The notes under the pieces: generated by a model | What the model was told of the DNA's origin: nothing | The model's input: only the letters and a program-made list of their open reading frames with translations | Databases searched by the model: none | Translations under genes and position numbers: made by a program | Source: Paragorgia papillata | Taxonomy: Eukaryota > Cnidaria > Anthozoa > Scleralcyonacea > Coralliidae | Length of the DNA stretch: 64,000 nt | Assembly: GCA_035771165.1 (NCBI GenBank) | Contig: JAWNZC010000302.1 | Location: forward strand, 1,007,501-1,071,500 | Direction: 5' to 3' | Shown here: one piece after another, positions 22,206 to 34,617 of the stretch | Layout: the number at the start of each line of letters is the position of its first letter | Numbering within the stretch: position 1 is the stretch's first letter

Positions 22206-25040
22206 CACAGTAACAACATTATTTACAAATTATATAATTTGACAACAAAATATTCCCAATATATTGAATACTTGGTATATTCATTAAGCAACAAATTTTA
22301 TTTTTTTGATCAGTAGGGTAAACAAAGATTATTTCTTGTCTCAAATGTTTGAGCTATTTCCGAAAATAAAATTGACAAGTTGAAGTAAGATGCGCCGCAC
22401 TTTCTAGGGCATTAGAAATTCTGTTTTTTCAATAATTTTTAAAAGTTTAAGGCTGTGGTTACATTTCTGAACAGAATTGAAAGGTTTACATTGCTGAAAA
22501 AGTTAAAAACGTATAGCAAAAGGGATGTTTTATTATATGTCGAGTCCTCTGCGCAACACTACAATTTAAATGCAAAACTTGAATATATAACGGGGTAATT
22601 ATTTCTAGCAAAGAACAGCTTTAAAAAGCTTTTTTCGCTAACTAAATACAAATTAAAAGTTTTTTCAGAATTAAAGAAGAAAGACAGACACGCTACAATG
22701 GCCTATTTCCAACTATTAGTTTATGAAATTATTTTGAAAAACAGGTCTTATTTAATTACCAAGATATTTAAAAGTAATAAAAACTAATTTTAGTATTAGC
22801 CTATTAGAACAAGTTAATCGTTCGACCAACAAATCGATCAAATAACAAATTAGTTAATTGATCAACCGATCAATTTCTCAATCGATCTATCCGCCAATGA
22901 AGTAATGTAAGAAAAGGTGAACTTTATTTAATCACGCTAACCCTTAAATCCACAAAAAAAAGAGATTATTTTTTGTCTCTGCGCAGCAGATATATTGCTA
23001 TCGTGTTGCGTGTGTGTGTTAACTTGTTATTTAACTCTAACCAACGCGCGACAATTAAATCGGGGACAATCAAAGCTCCGATTTTTTTTTGCGTTAACCT
23101 ACAAGCAGTCAGTTTGAAGGGTGGAAACAAGTATTTTTTATCTGACCGTGTTTGTAATATTTCGCCGCCATATAATTGTACAAAGCTAGTCGAAGAGCAA
23201 CACATAATATTTTCCAAGAAATCCAATATTGCTGATGTAACTAGTAAACATTTTTAGCGTGCACGGCCAAAAATTTTGGACATTTGAGCCCACATAGCAA
23301 TCAGCGGACTCCTGCGTAAAATAAGCTTTTGCCGGAAACTTGCTATTTGTTATGGAAACCAACGTGGTTTTCAACTCTAACATAATTAATTCAAGGCACC
23401 GCATACCTATCTGCTAAGAAACAGTTTATGATGTGAACAAATGATGTATCTCGTGATTTCTTCTCGAGATCATACCAACTCTTCTGTCGACTTTACGCTA
23501 CGAAGAATACGCTTTCCGCCTGGTGAATCTATAGAAAATATATTTATTATGCACATCCATTGTAAAATAATATTTGACCCTCCTCAGGGCCACATTGAAC
23601 ATTATTATGATTTCGGTTATTCATGCATAAATTATCTTTGATGTGCCGCGGTTAATATATAGGTTACTGACCTGGTATATTAAATGACCTACTATATCGC
23701 TTTAAAACTACCTATACAGTACCATTTTTTTGTTAAATAACGGCAAATATCATCTGTGTCATGAATAAACTAAGTCGGTTAGTGACCTCCGTTTCAGTCA
23801 CTAACCTATACTTACAAAAAATTGTTTCCAAATTTTGCAACATTCTATAAATTATGGATGAGTTTTGTAGTTTGCAGGACTGTATCTACCATTTTCAATT
23901 TCGCGCGCGGCCCTTCCCGCAATCTAGCGTTGGAGCTTCCGGTAATTTTCAATCATGCCCAATGTCTCCCGGCCTATAGCTGGGGCAGAATAAAGCTGCT
24001 GACCTCAATAATTACAGGCTCTGAAAGACCACGTTCTACGACAATTTTGATCTTAAATGTGGCCATGGTGTTGCTTATTCTGGTCGTATGTTTGACTGAA
24101 AATGAACATGCGTTTATACTGCAATTTGAAGCTCATAATAACCTTGGTCACGAAAATCTTGCAAACTACACATATTTTGCTGGATTTTGGAGCAACTACT
24201 TTGCATCGCTCTAACGAAAAATACTTTGATTTAGAAATAGGTAAGATTGTACCACAAGACTCCGTTGTTGCAAATTAAAAGTAGTTATTCGATTCATGCA
24301 GTCTGCCATCAAATATCGCGCTCAGCGCTTTATTTGAGAACATTTACAAGGCCTAACAGAGCGTCAACTAGCCATAACTAGCTACCAAATGGAACAAGTT
24401 AACAATCACTTCTATGAAATCTTGTTGTGTTATTATAAGTAGTAAGAGACATAGAATTAGAAACCATCTTTGCAAGGTATCACCCTTGTAAACACTTGTA
24501 TTTTATTTTGCTGTAAATTTTTTTTATGGGATAACGCTGCTGTGCCGCATGCGCAATATCCGACCTTTCTGGCCATTGACTCAAAGTAAACTTGCAAGTG
24601 TGATCAACCGCAGTTTTTCTGCGAAATACAAGATCATTGAAAAGTTAAAAAAACAGTCATTGGGCGATTTATCGAGTCAGGCCAACACGTCTTTATGAAA
24701 ACGTCTTCAAGGGACAAACAATCCCAGAATTTTGAACTACATTTTTTTTAATATAGATACTTGCCATATGTGTCAGGAATCAACCTTATTAACCCTGCGA
24801 GCGGGAAGTTTCTGCGAGGGGTCTCCGATTAACGAGTAAAATCGCCAGGCGTTAGAAAGAGTAAAATACATAAGTATTAAAGCTTCTAGAGATTAGTTTA
24901 TTTAATAGTTTAATGTTGCATTAAGAAAATAATATTCTTGGTATAAAGTGAGCGTTGATGCATGTAGTTGATATTTCACCATCCGCTAGGAGAAATTAGA
25001 AATAGCTTTTGTAATTTAGCTACCCTCGTTAAGTAGAGTT
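22206..25040. other. AT-rich region, no gene recognised
   Basis: Several frames of 60-130 codons are present but show no family features. The 130-codon frame at 23822-24214 has one hydrophobic stretch and nothing else. 22815-22895 is rich in atcgatc words. 23662-23812 is flanked by inverted 'taggttactgacc' and 'gtcactaaccta'. A TTAA MITE lies at 24789-24880. Confidence 0.5.
24789..24880. mobile_element. TTAA MITE, eroded copy
   Basis: Begins TTAACCCTGCGAGCGGGAAG and contains 'taaaatcgccaggcgttag', the family core in reverse. It ends at a TTAA; the right tip is degraded. Confidence 0.55.
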
Positions 25041-25404
25041 TAGTGTAGTGTAGTGTAGTGCGTTGCGGTGGTGTGTCGTCTTGTTGAGTGGAGTGGTGTG
25101 GAGTGGAGTGGAGTGAAGTGGAGTGGAGTGGAGTGGAGTAGAGTGGAGTGGAGTGGTTTTGGAGTGAAGTGGAGTGGTTTTGGAGTGAAGTGGAGTGGTG
25201 TGGAGTGGAGTGGAGTGGAGTAGAGTGGAGTGGAGTGGTGTGGAGTGAAGTGGAGTGGGATGGAGTGGAGTAGAGTGAAGTGGAGTGCTGTGGAGTGAAG
25301 TGAAGTGAAGTGGAGTGGAGTGGAGTAGAGTGGAGTGGAGTGGTGTGGAGTGAAGTGGAGTGGGGTGGAGTGGAGTAGAGTGGAGTGGTTGTGGAGTGGA
25401 GTGG
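25041..25404. repeat. (GGAGT)n minisatellite
   Basis: About 360 bp of GTGGA/GTGAA pentamers. Longer higher-order units are marked by 'gtggtttt', 'gtggggt' and 'agtagagtgg' variants. Confidence 0.95.
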
Positions 25405-26472
25405 ACTTTCCCTGTTAAAGGCTTAAGAATGAGAAGTATATATATCTCAAGTGAACCGGTAGTGCTCTTTTACATTTTCAATACAATCAAGTTTATTAGC
25501 AAGTTCACACATGTAGTCATTGACTGCCTATTTTAATAGGTTGCTGTAAGTTGGTTATAATAAAACACGATCTGCCCCAAGATATTTACTTTTTTACGCC
25601 CAATTTCAAAATTACGCGACACCGGAAGCTGACATGCACGAGGCGTGATGTGAGTTTTATAGCGATGTGGTGTCACAAAATGCTATCAATAACACCAATA
25701 AAAACTGAGTTATAATTCAATGAAATGAGGACGTTAACGCTGACCGAATGGCGAATTATTTAACCATATTAAAATGAAATCCATAGGAATGTTAAATACA
25801 ATGACGAAGTAAGTTATATTGATGAAGTATTTTGAATTGCCATAAAACTCACATGTCGACAGCAATATTTTCGCATGGTCGTGTAATTTTGGAAAATGAT
25901 GTATTATCAACGGATTTACGTGTCATATATTTTGCTTATTACGTTCACTGAACCGGATTAATAGTCACTTCTCGAATTTGCTTCAATGGGCGCGAATAAC
26001 GTCTTGAAATCGAGGCTGAATATGAAGGATAAAATTGAATGCATTACGATTTCATTTGTGCCATTGTTTTATAGGAATTGGAGCAATATTAAGCGGCTAA
26101 TATTCTTTTTTATCGGGTTCGGCGCAGATACATGTACGCTAAGCGCACCTTTTGTTAATAGAGCCGTGAAGAATATACCATACAAAATTTTAATATGTAA
26201 GAAGAGTATAATTATTTACATATATAAGTAAAAATGAAAATACCGCAAGCCAGTTGTAGTGAGAAGAACGTTGAAAGAATTCAAGGTTTTTGCGTTTTTC
26301 AGCTTGTTTGGGAGACTATTGCATGAATTAGTTCCACTATATATAAGTCAGACTTTGTTATGTGTTCTGCTTTCGGATACAGTAAAAAAATCGATCAATC
26401 AATAAATAAATAATTTTTAGTAAATTTTTTTATAACAAAGATACATTCTAAATTTACAGCTATTTTTTGTAG
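25405..26472. other. No gene recognised; probable intron or upstream flank of the SRCR exon
   Basis: AT-rich. 26250-26415 ends in 'atcaatcaataaataaataa' and resembles a decayed LINE 3' end (cttgtttgggagactatt then short tandem tail), but this is not certain. Confidence 0.4.
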
Positions 26473-26802
26473 GTATTACCATCAGATTGCAAGGACCATT
26501 AAAGAACTCAGGTATTGGACGTATTGAAATATTTTACCAAGGAAAATGGGGAACGGTTTGTGAGAAAAACTGGGACTTTAACGATGCTTACGTGGTTTGT
26601 CGACAACTTGGCTATCGCGGAGTTTCGCGGAGTGCAGCTCTTCAACGTCATGATGTTCCGGATGGTAATGGAACAATATGGCTCGATGAGGTTGATTGTA
26701 CAGGAAGTGAACAGTACTTAGCCGGGTGTAGTCATAAAGGATGGGGAATACACAATTGCATTCACCAAGACGATGCCGGTGTCAGATGTAGTAACGAATC
26801 GG
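26473..26802 (+). CDS. SRCR-domain exon 1 of a host gene
   Basis: A 330-bp exon between the acceptor ttttttgtag and the donor gtaagct. It begins after the first base of a codon and ends after the first base of a codon (phase 1-1), the usual arrangement of shuffled extracellular modules. It encodes one scavenger-receptor cysteine-rich domain: IRLQGPLKNSGIGRIEIFY, GKWGTVCEKNWDFNDAYVVC, RQLGY, GTIWLDEVDC, LAGCSHKGWGIHNC and HQDDAGVRC. Six cysteines fit the group-A pattern. SRCR proteins are secreted or membrane receptors that bind microbial or host ligands. The exons at 31210 and 61090 share strand, phase and sequence, so they are most likely parts of one multi-SRCR gene. Its first exon, signal peptide and other domains are not visible here. 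Confidence 0.9.
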
Positions 26803-26916
26803 GTAAGCTATTTTCCTTTAATCTTTAATCTTTAACTAAAGTTATTTTGACACGGTAGCCTATTCAACACCATCTGGTTTTCAAAGAGCCGTGTGTATAC
26901 GTAACATTAAAATACA

Positions 26917-27019
26917 TTAACTTTTTTCCATGTCCAAATTGGACTTTAGTATTTTATTCTGGCAAACGCCAGACGATTTTATTCACCTCTAGGAAACCTT
27001 GGTCAGAAACATGAGTTAA
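26917..27019. mobile_element. 103-bp TTAA MITE in the SRCR intron
   Basis: TTAAC...GTTAA ends with the family core 'actttagtattttattctgg' and 'gccagacgattttattcacc'. Same family as 14470 and 31007. Confidence 0.75.
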
Positions 27020-27090
27020 TACATATTAAAACTGCTAACTATTTACATAATACTACAAAGTTAATTTTTATGAGAAATAATTTAATAAAA

Positions 27091-27371
27091 GGGAGCACGG
27101 TTGGCGAGTCTAAAGTTATTGTAGGCATGGTTGGACGGCGTTAGTCCTTGGATGGGTGACTTCTTGAGACTCATGTGAGTAGAGTTTAGTTCGTCTCTCC
27201 TGTGCTTTGACGGTTTTTCGCTGTGTTCTCCTGTTTTCCTTCCTCCGTAAAACCAACACATATGTCTTAGTTGTAATCCGTTTAGAGGGCCCTGAGTAAG
27301 ATTGGCTTCTGCTAACCAGGTGATTTTAACTTTCTATAAATAAAGTTCCAGTCTACTAGAAATAAATAAAT
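27091..27371 (+). mobile_element. SINE, tRNA/5S-type, diverged copy
   Basis: It begins gggagcacggttggcgagtc and carries 'gttagtccttggatgggtgac', close to the 5S rRNA internal promoter (box C). It continues with 'cttgagactcatgtgagtagag', 'ttttcgctgtgttctcctg' and an A-rich tail 'aaataaataaatg'. A better preserved copy is at 45837-46077. It lies in the SRCR intron. No coding capacity; transcription would be by RNA polymerase III. Confidence 0.75.
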
Positions 27372-27989
27372 GCAACAACCCCTCGCCCGCTTTTACATGA
27401 ATTTTTGTAAATACCTCCTGATTAGAAAACAATAATGGACCACCCCCCCTTCCCCTCTTTTCTATTGGGGGCCTGGAAATTGGGTAATGAGGCAGGCGTA
27501 ATTATAAAATTATATTTTACAGTTCTTTCATTCTACATTTACAAAAATACTCGCTACAGTATCTGAAAACATTTTTCAAAAACATCGAATTGATTGAAAA
27601 CTACTCAAACAACTACCTACAGCTATATTCATTTTCCTGCTATTAACAAAAACAATTTTTCATTTCGAAATATGAAGTGCTGAAACTGTTTTCACCTACA
27701 TGTTAATAAATATTTCAACAGCATTTGTACGTTTTACGGCCTTTTCCGAGTTTTATGCCAAATTATGGACATGCTACGTTAAGTCACAAGTGGTTTTACA
27801 ATAAGAAAACTATTTAAAAGAAGATATTAAGACGGCAGCCACAGATACAAAATACGACAGGCAAGCAAAGCGACATGAAATGGATACTATTAAAATGCTT
27901 TAAGGACATGAGGATGTAAACACGGAAACTCGAACAGTTTTGCTACTAAATGTTCGTGATTACTGAGAGCGGCTGCTCTATATTTTTAC
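27372..27989. other. Intronic sequence, nothing recognised
   Basis: AT-rich with a C-rich tract near 27440-27460. No convincing frame. Confidence 0.5.
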
Positions 27990-30131
27990 CAGGGCGCTTA
28001 TATACTGGGCGGCGCAACGCCAGTCAATTCGCTGATCGACGTGTGATGCGGAAGTAGACTGGCACGAGCGAGTTTTGAAGAAAATTCGAGCAAAAGCAGC
28101 AATTTGTGTATCGGTAGATTATCACTATTTTTTCGTTACGTTTTTCATGTGAGAAGAAATTTATTGGATTTACAGATAAAATATTACTTCTATTACTGCA
28201 GCAGTATGTATTTTGTGTAGAAACTAGTGTCAAAGAGAATTTATTTTGGATAATGTCCATGCCTTTTAATGCCTTTCACGGAGGCTAAATTTCACCACGA
28301 GCGCATTGTATGTTCTTCTACTACCAACGGCTAGAGATTCAGGTATGTTGAAGTTTATTATCTTACTCTTGTTTGTTAAAATTCTTGTTAAAATCAGAGA
28401 TGATCATTTTGAGATATCGTGGCTGAAACTCGACCCTTATCAATGCTTGATTTTTAGCGGTTTAACCTTTCACATTTTGTAAGAAATATAAACAAGACGT
28501 GTTGTTTTGACATACGGCGATTCTCTTTAACCGTGTCATCGTATTCCTTAAGTTTCCGGACTGTTGAAACAAAATGATTGTAATTTCTAAACAGATTCAT
28601 TTCTTTATTCGATTTATTATAATACGAGTTTTTGGAAGTATAGTCGACGCATTGTGTGTTAAAATGTTGCCAACACCGTGATATTTTACTGTGATATAGG
28701 TAAGAAGTATCATTTTCATATTTGGTAGAAATAAAACAATTTGTGATTGATAAATTTTTTATTTTGACCTTGAAACTTGGTGTACTGTGTGGAAGCAAAA
28801 GGTTTCTTCTATCGAACATTGACCTGTGCTTATGCATGACGTTTGCAAACTTAAAAAAATATGTCGCGTCAGGATTGTAATGTCGTAAGCAAGTTTCAGC
28901 AATTTTCAGAGTAAAAGAAAACTAACCTTGTCACATATTCTTCCACGTATATAAAACGAGCTAAATCCTCAAAAGAACTTATTTCTTCAATTGGTCAAAG
29001 CATGGCCTTATCTATCTTATACCATACAAGCAATTCAATTCATAAGAATCAATTGTACTTGCTCATGAAATTTCTTTAGAAATTTTAACTTTGCTTTGTT
29101 GTTTCTGTTAAAAACAACCTAGGTCGAGCTGTTATCTGAAAGCAATCAACCTGCAGCATTTGTTGAATCTATACCAACCAATCTTGAACAGAAGATTATT
29201 AGATTTACAAACAGTAACATGTTTATTCAAGGTGCTGTATGTTAAATCATTACATGATAACTATCAAATCCTAAATCCAAGAAATGAGTACCAGTTCTAA
29301 GCATACTCGATATGATTATTATGCCTTATTGCCTCTTCATCACTGTCAACTGTCTATCAAGTGGTTGAGTAATTACTCTCTGACAAGCATATATCTTTTC
29401 ATTTTTACAGTCTTTAGGAATGTTTACTCCCAGTTGACCAAAAATGCTGCAGAATTTGCTGGAGGATAGTTTTTTAGTGAAAAACAGTCAGTTCTAAAGA
29501 ATTTATGGTATTGGTGGAAAAATGACTTGTTCCCACGAGTGGTTCGTTTTTGCAAAATTTTCTTCAAGTCAACTGCTTTCTTCTTCACCTTCAACTTCAT
29601 GAAAACAAGCTTGAAAGTCTTGAAATAACTCTGAGATGTACAATTCACAAATACTTATTTTAAACCAAATTTAGTGGAATCCAATGCTGCACGTGCTAGT
29701 GCCAATGTAATATTTTTTTATTTATTTATCTATAAAATAGTTGCCAGAGTTTGTAAATAGTTATTACATTTTAATGAAAATACTTGAACCAGTTGTACTC
29801 TCAATGTTGAATGCTTTGATACCTTATCTTCACTATTAGTGTCATCCAACTCAAACTTGAAATATTTTTTAAATCCACTTTGCTAGCCATATTTATGGAT
29901 TTGTTTTAATTTTATTTTAATATTACCGCTTTATAACGATTCATACCTAGTTTGTTTTAAAATAACCCTCTGATACCCAAGCAAAAAATTGTTGATAAGG
30001 AAAAGAGCCATGTTATCAACCATTGTAACAACCGCTGACCGGTGAATATCAATTACTCGTTGCCAGACCCCGCATCACACGTCGATCAGCTCTCCCATTG
30101 CCGTTGCACCGCCCGGTATATAAGCGCCCTG
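27990..30131. mobile_element. hAT-type element, 2142 bp, 8-bp duplication
   Basis: Starts CAGGGCGCTTATATACTGGG at 27990 and ends with the complement of CAGGGCGCTTATATACCGGG at 30131. The 8-mer atttttac occurs directly before (27982-27989) and after (30132-30139). Inverted similarity extends about 70 bp inward ('ctgatcgacgtgtgatgcgg'). The 8-bp duplication and CAGGG tip are typical of hAT transposons. The interior has frames up to 127 codons (28454-28837, minus) without recognisable transposase motifs, so it is non-autonomous. It sits in the intron between two SRCR exons. Confidence 0.85.
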
Positions 30132-30334
30132 ATTTTTACCGTAAACTTAAATTTTCCGCCGGCCTTTAATTCTTCGTTGGTTTTCAAGTTTTACTATTGC
30201 TTTTTCCTCCTTTCGAGTTTCGGTTTAACGGGTTTCCTTCTCCTTGAGACGTTGTTTTGCTTTATGCGTAGACGTTGATTTGTTTCTGTTCTTTTAAAAG
30301 TGATATAAAGTACCGTTCAGAAATAACCTAACAC

Positions 30335-30475
30335 TGCGGTTGCGGTTAACTGGCGGTTAGTTGGCGGTGCGGTTGCGGTTAACTGGCGGTTAGTTGGCGG
30401 TGCGGTTGCGGTTAACTGTCGGTTAGTTGGCGGTGCGGTTGCGGTTAACTGGCGGTTAACTGGCGGTGCGGTTGC
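30335..30475. repeat. 33-bp minisatellite (GGTTGCGGTTAACTGGCGG type)
   Basis: About 4.3 tandem copies of a 33-bp G/C-rich unit containing GGTTGCGGTTAACTGGCGG and TTAGTTGGCGGTGC, in otherwise AT-rich DNA. Confidence 0.9.
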
Positions 30476-30476
30476 T

Positions 30477-30800
30477 GTGAGGTTGGTGTCGCTACGTGAA
30501 CCGCAAGAGGGAAACCGCGGTTACCCGAACACCATGCACGAGTACCGACTTATTCCGACTGCACATGTAGCAATAGGCAACGAACACGTACAAGTCAAAG
30601 ACAAAAAAAAATGTTACAAGTCATGCCGTAGCAAATTCAAAACAAATCCAATGTCAAAGAAGGCTAAAACTCGTTTTGCGGTTGAAAACATTCGCACTCC
30701 GATCACAAGATACAGTAGCGGAGTAGAGTTTGTCAAAAAACTTTTAACCAAATTCATAACAAATATCTATTTATACTGCCTGATGATAAGTAGTTGTTAG
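30477..30800 (+). other. Unrecognised Lys-rich open frame, 107 codons
   Basis: Begins MRLVSLREPQEGNRGYPNTM directly at the edge of the minisatellite. The middle is basic (KDKKKCYKSCRSKFKTNP, then SKKAKTRFAVENIRTP). I see no domain, no signal peptide and no splice context that supports it. It may be chance coding inside the SRCR intron. Confidence 0.15.
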
Positions 30801-31006
30801 TTTTTGAATTCTGAAATGTTGCCAAACACAAGATAAAACCTTCAATTGAGAGATTGGTTTCAAAACTCGAAAAGGCCGCATACTCGAACAATGCAACTAA
30901 GGAAAACGGCTTACGCAGACACACAAGACTGTAGCGCTTTTTACGTAAACAACAAGGAAAGTTTTGAGTGCATGTCAGTTGACGAAAGCTGGACTAAACT
31001 TGAATA

Positions 31007-31108
31007 TTAACTCATTCCTGTCCGAGGGTTTCCCCAGAGGTGAATAAAATCGTCTGGCGTTAGCCAGAATAAAATACTAAAGACCGATTCGAAAAGGGAA
31101 AGAGTTAA
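31007..31108. mobile_element. 102-bp TTAA MITE
   Basis: TTAACTCATTCC to GGGAAAGAGTTAA with TTAA at both ends. The core 'gaataaaatcgtctggcg' is in reverse orientation relative to the 14470 copy. It lies 100 bp upstream of the second SRCR exon. Confidence 0.8.
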
Positions 31109-31209
31109 AGTCCGTCGTTGTTAGTTGTTGACTCATCGACCGATCAATAGTGTTTCGAGTAATTCAATCTTCAATAGAAACATTTTAATTTTATTAATAT
31201 TTTTCATAG

Positions 31210-31533
31210 GTTCTTTCATCCGATTACAAGGACCATTTAATAGATCGGGTATTGGACGTGTCGAAATATTTTATCATGAAAAATGGGGAACGATTTGTGA
31301 TAACAACTGGGGCTTAATCGATGCTTACGTGGTTTGTCGACAACTTGGCTTTTCAGGGGCTAGAGCAGCTCTTCGAGGTCGTGATGTTCCGGATGGTAAT
31401 GGAACAATATGGCTAGATAACGTTCAATGTGAAGGAAGGGAACGGTCGTTAGTCAGCTGTGGTCATGGAGGATGGGGGAGACACAATTGTATGCACCACG
31501 AAGATGCCGGTGTTCAATGTACCAACGAATCGA
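31210..31533 (+). CDS. SRCR-domain exon 2 of a host gene
   Basis: A 324-bp exon between the acceptor tttttcatag and the donor gtaagct, phase 1-1. It encodes one SRCR domain with IRLQGPFNRSGIGRVEIFY, KWGTICDNNWGLIDAYVVCR, ALRGRDVPDGNGTIWLDNV, SLVSCGHGGWGRHNC and HHEDAGVQC. Six cysteines lie in the same positions as in the exon at 26473. It is closest to that exon and to 61090, indicating tandem duplication of one exon. A read-through stop follows the donor and is not used if spliced. Likely one extracellular module of a multi-SRCR receptor or secreted protein. Confidence 0.9.
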
Positions 31534-32341
31534 GTAAGCTATAATGTTAATTTGTAAATTGTTACCTTTCGCCTGGGAAAAAGAACATTACTGTTGTACT
31601 GTTTGTAAAACTGTAACTGGCGAAAACGATGTTGTTTTTATCCTAGTTTGCAAGTATGCTATGTGGTATAGGAAACGCATCATGGCCAATAGGCTATAGC
31701 CTGCACGGATGCTATAGAATGCTGACTACATTCGTCCGAATATATAAGTTTCTCATTCGTCAATGTGACTTTCACATTAATTCTCAATGCAAATTTCCAG
31801 AAATATTTCATAAAGAAGTGGGAGTGTTTTACCAGGGGTTACCAACACGAGTGGATGATGAAAATCACGAGGCCGTTAACCAAGTATTTCATTGTTCTCG
31901 AGTATTTGTAAAACATGAGAGAATAGTCACGAGGCTGCATGGCGGGTGATTTTTATTGTTTTCAAATGTTTTACAAAGACGAGAGAACATTGAAAATTAC
32001 GAGGTGATAGGCCGACTGATTTTGTTGATTTCGAGTGTTTGTAACCCCTGGTAAAGGTCGACACACGAGTTTATGAAACAGATTCTCAATCGTCTATTAT
32101 AGTAGAATTCGTGAGGGACTTGGTGATATTGGTGCATGTAAGATTAGATAATGGTGTATATTAATACCCAATAGTCTCGTGTTGAATTTATAATTCAAAA
32201 ATGTGGTAATAAACGATATTTTGTTTGTGCCGTTTATTATTTTATTTCTAATTATAAATTCAGTTTGCGCCTGAAGATGTTTGAAATTATTGCTAAAACA
32301 GAGATAGGACGAAAGTTCGAGCGGTCAGAAAGCGAGCCAGC
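31534..32341. other. SRCR intron, nothing recognised
   Basis: The 97-codon frame at 31656-31949 has no family features. 31830-32050 has loosely repeated 'aaaacatgagagaatagtcacgagg' and 'caaagacgagagaacat' words. Confidence 0.45.
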
Positions 32342-33250
32342 TTAAAATAGGGGAGAATCTTTAGAAATTTTCCATAAGTTAGGAAAAATGGATGAGGTAA
32401 TGCCAAGATTATAAATCTTCGTTAGGATGAGCGAGATAGATGGTGCGCCTATTTTAAGAAAATATCCACTAACATCGTCTAACGCAGCAGCTTTAGTTAC
32501 AGACAAATGGTTTAGCAGATTGAGTACAAAATCTTCTGAAATTGGAGGAATAGTAAACGAAATTAGTAAGGTAGTCCCAGTTAGAGTTGCTATAGAATTA
32601 TCAACAGTCCCTAATGAGTGCAAAGTGATCATTGAACAAATTATCAATATCTTTAAGGTCTGTAAAGGTTTTATCGTTTATAATTAAGTGGTTAGGCATG
32701 TTACAACACTTCGAGGGTGCAATGTTACGGATTATTTTCCAAAGATGTTTTGGGTTATCAAGATTAGCATTTATAGACTTGCGGTAGAAGGTGCGCTTTG
32801 CATCTATAATTAAGAGTAGTATTACTTAAAATAGCAAGTTTGTGTAGATTGTTGCGCTTCTTAATTGTATGACTAATCTCATTAGTGAACCATTCAGGTT
32901 GGTGAAGCCTTTTTCTTCAAGGGTGCGTGATCAAGTAGAGTCAAGTAGATAATTTAACAGGGCATACCAATGTCCAAGAGCTTCATTAATGTCCGTAAAC
33001 ATTTCTATGGTGTTCCATGGTGTATTATTCAAATCAATGGAAAAATCTTTAAACGAACGATAGAAAATAGACTTATGACTGTACTGGTGAAATTACCCCG
33101 GGTTACCCACGTAACGAAAATGGGCAAATGGTCACTTAATGTAACAGGTAAAGTACCAGATTTAAAAGCATTGCTTATGAGTAACTACGTAGATATGGTC
33201 AATAAGCGATCCAGAAATAGGTCTTGTCGGTGTGGTTATTAGTTGGTGAA
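32342..33250 (-). pseudogene. CR1/L2-like LINE fragment (linker and start of reverse transcriptase)
   Basis: On the minus strand the segment from about 32830 down reads NPKHLWKIIRNIAPSKCC, then a stretch like FTIPPISEDFVLNLLNHLSV, KAAALDDVSGYFLKIGAPS and SSIFPNLWKISKDSPLF. These equal the connector after the endonuclease and the first reverse transcriptase blocks of CR1/L2-type LINEs. Compare ATGLDNIS and GIFPSVWK in the copy at 1588. Upstream (to about 33250) only weak, frame-damaged similarity remains. Catalytic motifs are absent. A dead, diverged copy of another subfamily, inside the SRCR gene interval. Confidence 0.65.
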
Positions 33251-34617
33251 GATCATTATCATAGAATTCCAAATCAAGCCACCATTACATAGAAAACGTT
33301 TTTTCATGCACTGGGTTTGAGGTTTGGGTATTGATACATCAACCTCACCAATACTAATTTGTAATTATTATCTCCAGATCGTATTTTATAACATTATTTG
33401 AGATAATCAGAAGGATAGTGCAAAGTTCTAGTCAAAGATAATAACAATTTTTGCCAATGGACAGAGCTGCCAGCCCATTTTCTAAAGGAAAGTCCAAGTT
33501 AATTGAATACAAACCAAAACTCAGACAAACAACCCAAAATAGAATCTCGAGGGATTCTTAAAGAGTCATTTTCTCTCGTCAAGAACGCAAAAAAATATTA
33601 TAAACTCCAACAAACATGAATACTGATGTTTTTTGTGCCCTTCGCTATAGTTTTCCTGTCTGCTTTTAACATAACAACAAGTTCGTTTTGAACTCCTCGA
33701 AATTTTTGTGTAAAAAGCTTGGCGCATCACAAGAATTCCGATACTAAGACGTATCGTGTGACGTCCAGTCGATCCGGATCAAAATTGACTAAAATCTGCG
33801 AAGTGCGGGATGTAAAAATACATAAATTACGATCGTCTGATGATTTGTTGCTAGCTTCACGTTATGTAGCTTTGCGAATCGTCTGCCCAATCACGCGCTA
33901 AGTTCACGCAGGTACAGATACTAATATGGCCAGGGTTCTCGTACAGTTGTTTACTGAACGCCAAATGAAAATGCGAAGACAGTCTACCGTCTCCAGTATA
34001 CAGAATTTGTTATTGAGCTGACGTGCAAAACTGCTCGAGCGCCACACGTGTAAAATATAACAGACACGAACCAACAACACTCTACAAACCGACTTCAAAA
34101 CATCGTCAACATGCCAGACCATATTAAAGTTGAATATAAAGCTTTTACAATTTATTCGCACCTTCCGCTAGGCAGACAATAAATCCTTTCGTCCTGACCA
34201 TATTTAACTGGCCATGCAGCTAAGCCTAGAAAATCGTTGTTTCAATTAGAAAATTGATCGCTCCTTTGCGTTTCCCCGCCATTGTTGTATTCGCCGCCAG
34301 TCGCAAACAAAACCACGCGTGCGCAGTTCTATTCTAATATATTCCGGGGGGAAACTTCTTTTATTCTCGATATATTAAGATATATTTTAAAAATAATGCA
34401 CCATGATTTTACACGTCTTTCAAGAAATATCCATAGATAAGGTACAAACCTGTCTGTTATCGCTCTTTAGGACTTACGAGCTTTAAGCGACATAAACATT
34501 TGTCGTCTATGAAAGACTGATACTGGTGTTTCCCATTTTCACTGGTTTTAGCCTTTCAACTACGACAAGTATGTGTGTCGTTAATCCTGGTAGCTTTACC
34601 CCACAGAAAGTTTACAC
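33251..34617. other. No gene recognised
   Basis: Unique-looking AT-rich DNA with frames up to 85 codons and no recognisable protein, RNA or repeat. Confidence 0.5.

Noticed and set aside
23822..24214. 130-codon frame with one hydrophobic segment
   Set aside because: No family features, no splice or promoter context, and AT-rich noncoding surroundings.
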